From assembly GCA_965224215.1 (NCBI GenBank), contig CBDCYS010000005.1, forward strand, positions 19,461 to 83,460: DNA of 64,000 nucleotides. Direction: 5' to 3'. Under the pieces are notes generated by a model, which was not told the DNA's origin, ran no database searches, and worked only from the letters and a program-made list of their open reading frames with translations. The DNA is from CBDCYS01 sp965224215. GTDB taxonomy: Bacteria > Acidobacteriota > Terriglobia > Bryobacterales > UBA6623. Positions 16,775 through 24,469 of the stretch are shown here, piece by piece. The translations under genes were made by a program, and so were the position numbers. Each line of letters opens with the position of its first letter. Positions within the stretch are counted from its first letter, which is position 1.

Positions 16775-18202
16775 ATGAGAAATACGAAGATCGTTTCTAC
16801 CCTCGGACCGGCCACCAACAGCGTCGATACCATCGGCGCTCTTCTGGACGCGGGGACAGGTGTCGTGCGCCTCCATTTCTCGCACGGTGAACACGAGCAG
16901 CACGCTCAAACTATCGAATGTGTAAGGGCCGCAGCCAAGTCCTGCAAGCGGCTGATCCCCATCATTGCCGACCTGCAGGGGCCGAAAATCCGAACGGGCC
17001 CGATCGAGGGCAAGGAAGCGCTCGAAGTAGTCAGCGGTCAAACGCTACGCCTCACCACCCGGCCCGGCGGTGGCGCGGGGTCGCTCTCCATCGATTACCC
17101 GTTCTTGTCGGAAGACGTGCAGACAGACGACGCCATCTTGATTGACGATGGCGCTATCGAATTGCGCGTGACCGGAATCGAAGCAGCCGATGTCCTCACC
17201 GAAGTGATTGCGGGCGGGACGATACTCCCGCGAAAAGGCGTTAACATTCCGGGCGCCGCCCTGCAGTTGCCATCGCTGACCGACAAGGATAAGCGCGATC
17301 TCAATTTCGCGCTGTCGCAGGGGGTCGACTACCTGGCGCTGTCGTTCGTCAGGAGCGCCGAAGATGTGCAGGCCTTGCGCGACATTGTGGATCAGCCGGG
17401 CGCACACGCCCACGTCATCGCGAAGCTCGAAAAACCGCAGGCGCTCGACCATCTCAGGGAGATTCTGGATATTTCCGACGGAGTGATGGTAGCGCGCGGA
17501 GACCTCGGCGTTGAGCTCTCACCCTGGCAGGTTCCGATCGAACAGAAACGCATTATCGATGAGGCCACGCGTGCCCGCAAGCCTGTGATCACGGCAACGC
17601 AGATGTTGCAATCGATGATTGACCGTCCATCACCGACCCGTGCCGAAGCCAGTGATGTGGCGAATGCGGTCTTCGACGGATCGGACGCGCTGATGCTTTC
17701 CGGCGAGACCGCAGTCGGCCGCTACCCGGTCGAATCGGTCCAAATGATGGCCCGAATTATTGAGAAAGCCGAAGCCTCGAGCGGAGAGTTCAGTGTACGG
17801 GTCGCCGCGATTGGGGACTCTCACGGCAATCTCTCCGCCGCCGTCGCTCACAGTGCCGCCGAGTTGGCCGCCGACTTGGGAGCGAAATACATTGTCGTCT
17901 ACAGCGAAAGCGGCTACACTGCGCGGCTGGTTTCTAAGCATCGACCGAAGTGCCCGATCCTGGGACTCTCGCGTCACGAGCATGTTTGCCGCAAGATGAA
18001 GCTGTTGTGGGGAGTCCGCTCGAAAATACTGCCGCAGGTTGCCGATCTGGATGCGCTCGTGGTGGCGACCGATGCCCTGATGCAGGAGCTCGGTTGGGTG
18101 CAACGGGGCGATCTGATTTGCGTTGTGGCCGGGACACCCTTCCGCGTCCCCGGCAAGACCGACTTGATCAAACTTCACCGAATCGACGAGATAAGTGCTT
18201 GA
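16775..18202 (+). CDS. pyk: Pyruvate kinase
   Basis: Converts phosphoenolpyruvate and ADP to pyruvate and ATP, the last step of glycolysis. From the ATG at 16775 the protein is 475 residues and begins MRNTKIVSTLGPATNSVDTI, the canonical start, so the longer in-frame ATG at 16697 is less likely. The TIM-barrel active-site strands are present: RLHFSHG, DLQGPKIRTG, IAKLEKPQAL, DGVMVARGDLGVEL (metal-binding Glu/Asp, signature Lys in AKLEKP), PVITATQML and SGETAVGRYPVESVQMM. The C-terminal allosteric domain (KYIVVYSESGYTARLVSKHR) is complete. The B domain is inserted at residues about 70-160. Confidence 0.97.
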   Translation: MRNTKIVSTLGPATNSVDTIGALLDAGTGVVRLHFSHGEHEQHAQTIECVRAAAKSCKRLIPIIADLQGPKIRTGPIEGKEALEVVSGQTLRLTTRPGGGAGSLSIDYPFLSEDVQTDDAILIDDGAIELRVTGIEAADVLTEVIAGGTILPRKGVNIPGAALQLPSLTDKDKRDLNFALSQGVDYLALSFVRSAEDVQALRDIVDQPGAHAHVIAKLEKPQALDHLREILDISDGVMVARGDLGVELSPWQVPIEQKRIIDEATRARKPVITATQMLQSMIDRPSPTRAEASDVANAVFDGSDALMLSGETAVGRYPVESVQMMARIIEKAEASSGEFSVRVAAIGDSHGNLSAAVAHSAAELAADLGAKYIVVYSESGYTARLVSKHRPKCPILGLSRHEHVCRKMKLLWGVRSKILPQVADLDALVVATDALMQELGWVQRGDLICVVAGTPFRVPGKTDLIKLHRIDEISA

Positions 18203-18449
18203 CGGGGTGCCGGCATTCTTGTGCGCAGTGCCGCCATTACTGGCGAATGTCGGCGTCAAGGGTGCTGAACGGTGCACGCCGCTCGCCGCCGCTCCGCCTC
18301 AAATCAAGCTTGTCGATCGGCCCGATGGAAATCGATCCGTGCTCTGTCGAGCTGGACAACCCAGAGAAGGCTGCGTATTCCGGCGGGGTGCTATACTCGC
18401 GCCAGCCCCTAAGTTTTGAATTGCTGATTGACGAAAGGCTGGCGTCTGA

Positions 18450-19700
18450 ATGCAAGCGAAAGTTTTAGCAATGGTACTTGCGGGTGGCAAAGGAACCCGC
18501 CTGTATCCCCTTACGAAGGAGCGTTCCAAGCCCGCCGTGCCATTCGGCGGCAAGTATCGAATCGTCGATTTTGTCCTGAGTAATCTCATTAACTCGGGTA
18601 TTTACTCGATCTACGTCCTAACGCAGTTCAAGGCCCAGTCGCTGCTTCAACATTTGCAGGATGGTTGGCAATTCGGCTACGTGCTGAAAGAACAATTCAT
18701 CATTCCGGTTCCGGCGCAAATGCGCCAAGGGGAGCACTGGTATGAAGGCACATCCGACGCCATCTACCAAAACCTCCATTTGATCGAACTGGCGAGCCCC
18801 GACGTGGTCGCCGTCTTCGGAGCTGATCACATCTATCGGATGGACGTAACGCAGATGATGGCCTACCACGACGAGAAGGGGGCCAAAGGTACGGTTGCCG
18901 CGCTCCCGGTTCCGGTCGAAGGCTCGGCGGAGTTCGGCACCATTGAGGTCGACGAGGACTGGCGGATCGTCCGCTTCCACGAAAAAGTGTCCGACCCGCC
19001 TCAGATCCCGGGCCGGCCTGGCTGGACGCTGGCATCGATGGGTAATTACCTTTTCGATACCGAGGTTCTCGTTGAAGAACTGCGTCAAGATGCGGCTAAA
19101 GCCGAGAGCAGCCACGACTTTGGGAGAGACATGCTTCCCGAGATGGTCCAAGAGTATCCGATCTACGCCTACGACTTTCTAACTAACGTTGTCCCGGGAG
19201 AACTACAGGAAAACCGGGGTTACTGGCGGGATGTGGGAACCATCGAAGCCTATTACGAAGCGAATATGGACCTGCGCGCGGTGCGCCCTTCGCTGAATCT
19301 ATACAATCTCCGGTGGCCGCTCAGAACAGCTCAATACCCGGTTGGCCCAGCGAAATTCACGTTCGATGAGGAAGGTCGCCGTGGTCATGCGCTCAACTCG
19401 ATCGTGTGTGAAGGATGTATTATCACTGGCGCGGAGGTGGTGAATTCAGTTCTCGGCCAAAGAGTGTTCGTGGACAATGGAGCCACCTTAACCGACTCCG
19501 TCGTGATGGATAACTGTTACATTGGCGCCGGCGCGAAAATCTCGAAGGCGATCATCGACAAGAACGCACACATCCCCCCTGGGGTCCGAATCGGATACGA
19601 TTTGGACGCGGACCGCAAGAACTACCACGTCAACGCGACAGGGATCGTAGTGGTCGAAGGGCATCGGTCGCCGATCCCAGTCTCGCCGTTGACGATCTGA
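18450..19700 (+). CDS. glgC: Glucose-1-phosphate adenylyltransferase
   Basis: A 416-residue ADP-glucose pyrophosphorylase, supplying ADP-glucose for glycogen synthesis. The nucleotidyltransferase start VLAGGKGTRLYPLTKERSKP is followed by the Lys/Arg-rich PAVPFGGKYRIVDFVLSN regulatory region. The catalytic FGADHIYRMD Asp, the G1P-binding FHEK and the SMGNYLFD segment are present. The C-terminal left-handed beta-helix (GAEVVNSVLGQRVFVDNGAT..) ends with IVVVEGHRSPIPVSPLTI. The ATG at 18450 lies about 250 bp after pyk, with a weak purine stretch upstream; pairing with glycolysis suits a carbon-storage branch. Confidence 0.96.
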   Translation: MQAKVLAMVLAGGKGTRLYPLTKERSKPAVPFGGKYRIVDFVLSNLINSGIYSIYVLTQFKAQSLLQHLQDGWQFGYVLKEQFIIPVPAQMRQGEHWYEGTSDAIYQNLHLIELASPDVVAVFGADHIYRMDVTQMMAYHDEKGAKGTVAALPVPVEGSAEFGTIEVDEDWRIVRFHEKVSDPPQIPGRPGWTLASMGNYLFDTEVLVEELRQDAAKAESSHDFGRDMLPEMVQEYPIYAYDFLTNVVPGELQENRGYWRDVGTIEAYYEANMDLRAVRPSLNLYNLRWPLRTAQYPVGPAKFTFDEEGRRGHALNSIVCEGCIITGAEVVNSVLGQRVFVDNGATLTDSVVMDNCYIGAGAKISKAIIDKNAHIPPGVRIGYDLDADRKNYHVNATGIVVVEGHRSPIPVSPLTI

Positions 19701-20148
19701 AGGATCCCGACTGCCTAGTCATTCTTTGTGACCTTTGATCGAGATCGAGAAAGAATCGGGACGGCGCTACATCTGCGGCGCGGTCCCAATTTCCTGCTCA
19801 GCCTGGCGCCAGTCCAGTTCGCTAGAGCCTTCGGGGCGGCCTTTGTGTTCCCAGAGGTGGCAGGCCATGCGGGCTACAGCCTCGTGGTAGGCAGCTGGGT
19901 CAAAAGCCGCGACCGGTGTGGCTGCCACAGGCTGAACCGTCTTGTTTGTAGGCTTCACGGCTTGCCCGGTCGTCGTGGATGTTTTGGCGATGCTTTTTTT
20001 CGGCGCTGCCGTTGCTTTCGGTTTCGCTGTCGATGCCACCTTTACGGTTCGCTTGCGTGGTGTTGCCGTCGCGCCTTTGGCCAGCTTGGCCTCTTTGGCG
20101 GGGCTTTTCGCGGCAATAGATTTAGTTCAATCACCAGGTCTAAACCCA

Positions 20149-20163
20149 CCGCCTTTCAGGCGG
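20149..20163 (+). repeat. IS200 left-end hairpin
   Basis: CCGCC-TTTCA-GGCGG stem-loop ahead of tnpA. In this family TnpA recognises such single-stranded hairpins. Confidence 0.75.
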
Positions 20164-20197
20164 TCAGCTTCAAGCAGTTCTGGATGAGAATGGGGGG

Positions 20198-20641
20198 ATG
20201 GAAGAATATCGGCGAGGAGCGCATTCGGTCTACGACATCAAATATCACCTCATATGGATCACGAAGTACCGCTACAAGGTGTTACGGGGCAGGGTGGCAG
20301 AGCGGGTGCGGGATCTGATCCGGCAGAGCTGTGAAGCGAGGGGAGTGGCGGTGATCCGGGGCGCGGTGTCGCCGGATCATGTGCACATGTTGGTGACGGC
20401 TCCGCCGCAACTAGCGCCGTCGAAGCTGGTGCAGTACCTGAAGGGGCGGTCGTCGCGGCGATTACAGGACGAGTTTGGAGAGTTGCGGAAACGGTATTGG
20501 GGCCAACATCTGTGGGCACGCGGCTACTTTTGTGCGACGGTGGGCGCGGTAGATGAAGAAACGATCAAGAGATACATTGAGAGCCAGAAATGGGATGAGG
20601 ACGGGGAAGGATTCAAGATTACAGCGCCCACCAAGTCTTGA
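20198..20641 (+). CDS. tnpA: IS200/IS605 transposase TnpA (Y1 HUH)
   Basis: A 147-residue single-strand transposase of normal length. The HUH motif is DHVHMLVT, and the catalytic Tyr is in ETIKRYIESQKWDED. The N-terminus (HSVYDIKYHLIWITKYRYKV) is the family hallmark. Complete and probably functional. Start ATG at 20198, 35 bp after the left hairpin. Confidence 0.95.
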   Translation: MEEYRRGAHSVYDIKYHLIWITKYRYKVLRGRVAERVRDLIRQSCEARGVAVIRGAVSPDHVHMLVTAPPQLAPSKLVQYLKGRSSRRLQDEFGELRKRYWGQHLWARGYFCATVGAVDEETIKRYIESQKWDEDGEGFKITAPTKS

Positions 20642-20708
20642 GCCGGCTGTGAGCCGGACAGCTTCAGGCGGCTTGAGCCGCAACCCCGACTTTCAGTCGA
20701 AACGTAAC

Positions 20709-20729
20709 CCACCGCCTTTCAGGCGGTGG
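20709..20729 (+). repeat. IS200 right-end hairpin
   Basis: CCACCGCC-TTTCA-GGCGGTGG, sharing its loop and inner stem with the left hairpin. Confidence 0.75.
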
Positions 20730-20952
20730 ATGTTTAGATTCAGTTTTCGCTGGCATGTGAACCATCCTATATAAGAAATGCTTTGAAACGCCGGGGCAGA
20801 GTCTTCCGGGTCTCGATGAACCTAGTCTCCTTGTACCGGCCCGAATCGAGATTGTTAAGCGGCCGGCGATGCAGACCGCCCCAGGCTCGGTAAGAGCAAG
20901 GATCGGCGGCCCCAAGGGAGAGGTCCAAAGCTGTCACTCGAAAAAGTACGAG

Positions 20953-23268
20953 TCAGAAAAAACGCACCATGTAGGTGACGCGCACACCACGGCCGATCTC
21001 TGGCGCCAGGTCCTTGATGAACGACGAATGGTTGCGGTAGAGGCGGTCGCCGATGTTGAAGATGTTGCAGGAAAACTGGTGCGCGAGGTGCTGTCTTGGA
21101 ATCGTGTAGGACGCTTTCAGATTGACGACGCTGTAGCCGGGGGTTTTCGACTCCGTCGTAAAGGTCTGTTGCTGGCTGCTGGCAAGAATGATTTCGGGCT
21201 TGACGCTGAGCGCGCCGCGACGCCAATCGAAGCCGAGTTTACCGCGCAAGGGCGGGATACGCGGCAAGGGCGTGTTGAATGCGGTTTCCTGGGCGTCGAC
21301 GAAATCCATCCCCAGGTTCAGCCAGAAATCTTGGCGAAGCCGAAGCCCCAGATTCGCTTCTGCCCCCGCGAAGCGCGCGTCTCGCTGGGTGAACTCGATC
21401 ACTGGCAGTTTGCCTCTCGTTTCGCCCGTTGCAAACGGGAAAACAAAGTTACTGAAACCGTAGTAGAACAGGCTTAGCTCGCCCCGTGCCTTGGCGCTCT
21501 GCTGGCGCAAAGACAGCTCGATGCCGTTGCCGATCTCGGGAATAAGTGCCGGGTCACCGACTTCGAACGAGAGACTGCCAATATGCGGCCCATTGTTATA
21601 AAGCTCCTCGAGAGCGGGCGCGCGGTAGGTGTGGGCATAGTTGACGACGAGCGCGCCCCCTTTCCGAATATCGGCGTGGACTCCTGCGGCCGCCGAGCCC
21701 CCGGTGAATGAGCGCATCGGCAGGCCTACGGGATCGTAGCTATTGCGCTCCAGCCGGCCTCCGAACTGAAACTTCACATTCTCGTACTCCAGTTCCTCCA
21801 GCCCGAAAACCGCGACCGCGTCTTGATCGACCGGGGGCGAAAGGGCCTCCTCTCCTGCTACGTCGTAGTCGCGCAGCAAGCCCCAAAAGCCAAAGCGGCC
21901 GGTCAGCGGTCCCCGTTTCTCTTGCTCGAAGACGCCTCGGTAAATGAACTGACCCTGATCAAATTGCGTTCCTATCGTGCGATCATCACCGGAAACCCCG
22001 ACTTCGTCATGCGACCACTCGGTGACATTGAACGAGAGACGGAAACTTTCGATCGCGGGACCGACCTTGCGGAGCCCCCAAGTGAGATCGAAGGCATGTC
22101 GTTGGGCATCGATCTGGACTCGCTCTTCATTGCCCGCTGTTCCCTGGGAGGGGCTTTCGCCGTCTCCCTCTTCTTCAAACTGAGCGGCGAAGGGCACTCC
22201 ATAGATGCCGTCGTCGGCTTTGAAACCGACGCTGACGAAAGTCTTGTCCCCGTACCAACCCAGGCCGAGCTGACCGTTCAGCGAGCGCGTGCTGGAGCCC
22301 TCCACGGGTCCGATTGGAGTGTCGTAATCGCTGCTTCGCTGCCCACTGCCGCCGCCCCAGATCATCCACTTGCCGTGGCCGTACTCGAAGCCGGTGCCGG
22401 CTCCCGCCAGCGCGTTGGCGGACCCGGCCGAGGAAGAGACGAATCCGCGCACGCCCTGGTGGGGATGCTCGTGGATGGCATGGTGGCGGCTGATCGCGTT
22501 GACGACGCCGCCAAGAGCGCTGCTGCCGTAAAGCAGCGTCGCGGGGCCCTTGACGACTTCGAGCCGGTCCAGCGTGGCGGTATTGATCAGTTCGCCGTGG
22601 TCGCCGGACTGCGATGACAACGAACCCGTGCGAACGCCGTCTTGCATGATCAGAACGCGGTCTCCATCGAAACCCCGGATCATCGGCCGGGAGGAACCAG
22701 GGCCGAAACTGCGTTTGGAGATTCCACTGCCGGGCTTATTCCCCAGTACCTCACCGAGTGAAGGAGCGACCGACTCCGCGAGATCGTAGGAATCAAGCGA
22801 CTCGACGCTCTGGAAGGTCTCGAACGCCGTTTGCGGCTCGCCCCCCGCCGTGACATTCACCTGGTACTTGACGGCGGCGAGCTCCAACGTGAAGTCCATC
22901 TTGGATGCGACTCCCGGTCTGACCGTGATGGTCTTGGCGTCTTCGGTAAAGATACTGTCGAGGTGGGCCTGTAGATTGTAGCGCCCAGCAGGCACGTCGT
23001 CGAAACGGTAGTGGCCTTCGTCGTCGCTGGTGGTCGTGCGGCTAAGCTCGAACAGCAGGACGGCGGCTCCGTGCAGCGGCTCGCCGGTTTCGGTCAAGAT
23101 GACGATTCCTTCGATTGAACCTTGCTTCTGGGCCGCAGGGAGGGTCTGGGTAGCGAGCATTCCCAGGCCGATCAGGACCCAGCCAGTCATGGTCCAGCCA
23201 GACAATGCCCAGGCCATCAAGAAGGCCCCGGTCGCCGGCAATCGGCGGCCATTTCGCAAGATGTGCAT
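20953..23268 (-). CDS. TonB-dependent outer-membrane receptor with N-terminal carboxypeptidase-like domain
   Basis: A 771-residue receptor. An N-terminal signal/membrane stretch is followed by a carboxypeptidase-regulatory-like beta domain (GSIEGIVILTETGEPLHGAA..). The plug domain follows: LGEVLGNKPGSGISKRSFGP, SSRPMIRGFDGDRVLIMQDG, RLEVVKGPATLLYGSSALGG. The barrel ends in aromatic Phe (MVRFF). A His-rich loop after the plug (RHHAIHEHPHQG) and a Glu/Asp-rich loop (FEEEGDGESPSQ) suggest metal uptake, as in ZnuD-like zinc receptors. The small His/Cys protein just upstream on the same strand supports a metal role. The ligand is inference. Confidence 0.9.
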   Translation of the reverse strand: MHILRNGRRLPATGAFLMAWALSGWTMTGWVLIGLGMLATQTLPAAQKQGSIEGIVILTETGEPLHGAAVLLFELSRTTTSDDEGHYRFDDVPAGRYNLQAHLDSIFTEDAKTITVRPGVASKMDFTLELAAVKYQVNVTAGGEPQTAFETFQSVESLDSYDLAESVAPSLGEVLGNKPGSGISKRSFGPGSSRPMIRGFDGDRVLIMQDGVRTGSLSSQSGDHGELINTATLDRLEVVKGPATLLYGSSALGGVVNAISRHHAIHEHPHQGVRGFVSSSAGSANALAGAGTGFEYGHGKWMIWGGGSGQRSSDYDTPIGPVEGSSTRSLNGQLGLGWYGDKTFVSVGFKADDGIYGVPFAAQFEEEGDGESPSQGTAGNEERVQIDAQRHAFDLTWGLRKVGPAIESFRLSFNVTEWSHDEVGVSGDDRTIGTQFDQGQFIYRGVFEQEKRGPLTGRFGFWGLLRDYDVAGEEALSPPVDQDAVAVFGLEELEYENVKFQFGGRLERNSYDPVGLPMRSFTGGSAAAGVHADIRKGGALVVNYAHTYRAPALEELYNNGPHIGSLSFEVGDPALIPEIGNGIELSLRQQSAKARGELSLFYYGFSNFVFPFATGETRGKLPVIEFTQRDARFAGAEANLGLRLRQDFWLNLGMDFVDAQETAFNTPLPRIPPLRGKLGFDWRRGALSVKPEIILASSQQQTFTTESKTPGYSVVNLKASYTIPRQHLAHQFSCNIFNIGDRLYRNHSSFIKDLAPEIGRGVRVTYMVRFF

Positions 23269-23383
23269 GAAGTTCTTATCTCTTCGCTCCCCGTCCGAAA
23301 TAGGTCAATCGCGAACATAGGCTGTCGGCCCTTTGCGCAAATAGGATTTGCGTGAAGGCACGGAGCCGGCAATCGGAAGAAAA

Positions 23384-23677
23384 CTAAGCGTCGAGCGGGG
23401 GCGCGCGCGAGTGAGAGAACTCGCAAGAGTGGTCGGCTTGTGCGGCGGGTCCCGCTACCGAGATCCAGGAGATGAGCCGGGGAGGCGCATGGAACGTGGT
23501 GGCGGCCGCGGGGCGCAGCAGTGGGACGTGCGCGAGGTGACAAAACTCACAGCAGTGGTCCAGGTCATCGCCATGAAGGAGTCCAGGTGCGGCCGCGGAC
23601 GTCGTGATCACGAGTAGCGTGAACACGGCCAGCAGCGCTGGTACTCGAATAGCAACCTGTAGCCAGCGGCTGGTCAT
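23384..23677 (-). CDS. Small exported His/Cys-rich protein upstream of the TonB receptor
   Basis: A 97-residue protein with a signal-like helix (VPALLAVFTLLVITTSAAAP) and then the cluster LLHGDDLDHCCEFCHLAHVP, a likely metal-binding site. Proteins with a HxxxxDHCCxxCH pattern occur next to outer-membrane metal receptors in Acidobacteriota, by my recollection of the family. It has the same strand as the receptor, with 115 bp between them, so it is probably co-transcribed. Three 15-bp repeats sit right ahead of the ATG. The frame stays open through them, but there is no start codon there, so the ATG at 23677 is kept. Confidence 0.65.
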   Translation of the reverse strand: MTSRWLQVAIRVPALLAVFTLLVITTSAAAPGLLHGDDLDHCCEFCHLAHVPLLRPAAATTFHAPPRLISWISVAGPAAQADHSCEFSHSRAPPLDA

Positions 23678-23685
23678 TGAAACCT

Positions 23686-23730
23686 TAACGAGGAAAACTC
23701 TAACGAGGAAAACTTTAACGACGAAAAGTC
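23686..23730 (-). repeat. Three 15-bp tandem repeats ahead of the His/Cys protein
   Basis: TAACGAGGAAAACTC, TAACGAGGAAAACTT and TAACGACGAAAAGTC in direct succession, 9 bp upstream of the start codon on the minus strand. They lie in the 5' leader and may be a regulator site or a slippage-prone spacer. In the reading direction each unit spells a VFLV(R/K)-like pentapeptide. Confidence 0.75.
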
Positions 23731-23825
23731 AACAAGACACGAATTCGCGGACAAGGTCATCCGGGCCCAGTTACAGGCGGCAAGGCGCAATGGCCACCCC
23801 TGTAAAAATGCCTTATATCTTCTAA

Positions 23826-24469
23826 TTATCACGGACAGAAGACCGTGTCAAGCCAGCCAGTGTCCTATTCGGCACTCGTTTCGATCGGTTGTCAGCTTCG
23901 GGTCGGAAGCATCGAACAAGCTGACCGTTCACGGTCTTCGGACCGGGGGCCGCATCCGGGCGTGGCTGGGTTAGCCTGAAATCCCGCCGGCTCTCGATAT
24001 CGGCGGTGCTGGGACCGCTCTATGCGCGCGAACTCTACTCTTTGACAGCCGTCGAGCTGGAAGATGACACGCGCTTACCCGCCCTCGCCTACGTTTGAAG
24101 ATCTTAAGCTGGAATCCTTCGAGTCAGTGAACTGCGCTGTCGCCTTGCGGGTAGCAGCTACGCGCGGCAAGCGGCCGCAGTCACACTGGCTGAAAATGCT
24201 CTCAGTGTCCGGGTGGCCTCTACTGCAATCACCCATTGCAATCACAAGTAATCCGCCGGTCGCTATTGCCCAGTCGGTCACGAGCCCGCTAGGCTGAAGT
24301 AGAGGGGAAGCGCGGTCAGACTCTGCGTTTTACGCGGATTTCGCTGAGCCGCCATTCGCCCCCTGCGCGACAGGACGATCCTGATGGACGAAACAACAAA
24401 ACGTCGAAACGTGAAAGACCGGAATTCCCTAGAGTTAACGCTGACCGCGCCATTGCGGAAAACCGTCGG
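23826..24469. other. 640-bp stretch without a recognised gene
   Basis: No start, motif or homology-like pattern is convincing in any frame. It is where the missing 5' third of the downstream PSD1 gene would be expected, so it may be unrelated DNA joined by deletion. A PSD1-like frame appears only from about 24416. Confidence 0.4.

Larger units (their letters stand above)
20128..20735 (+). mobile_element. IS200/IS605-family element (tnpA only)
   Basis: A tnpA gene is flanked by subterminal hairpins rather than inverted repeats. The left hairpin is CCGCCTTTCAGGCGG at 20149-20163 and the right is CCACCGCC-TTTCA-GGCGGTGG at 20709-20729. No tnpB is present, giving an IS200-like 0.6-kb unit. Boundaries are estimated from the hairpins and from the point where the DUF2934 frame resumes. 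Confidence 0.85.
19767..20756 (-). pseudogene. DUF2934 Ala/Lys-rich protein split by an IS200 element
   Basis: The downstream part (minus, about 20128 to 19767) reads KSIAAKSPAKEAKLAKGATA.., then an Ala/Lys/Pro/Thr-rich linker. It ends with the DUF2934 domain: FDPAAYHEAVARMACHLWEH KGRPEGSSELDWRQAEQEI. The likely start is on the other side of the IS200 element: ATG at 20754-20756 with MPAKTESK, then the element end. The lysine/alanine-rich leader matches across the gap. DUF2934 is a short domain of unknown function found mostly in Acidobacteriota and Proteobacteria. IS200 insertion gives no duplication, so the exact fused codon cannot be fixed from sequence alone. Confidence 0.65.
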
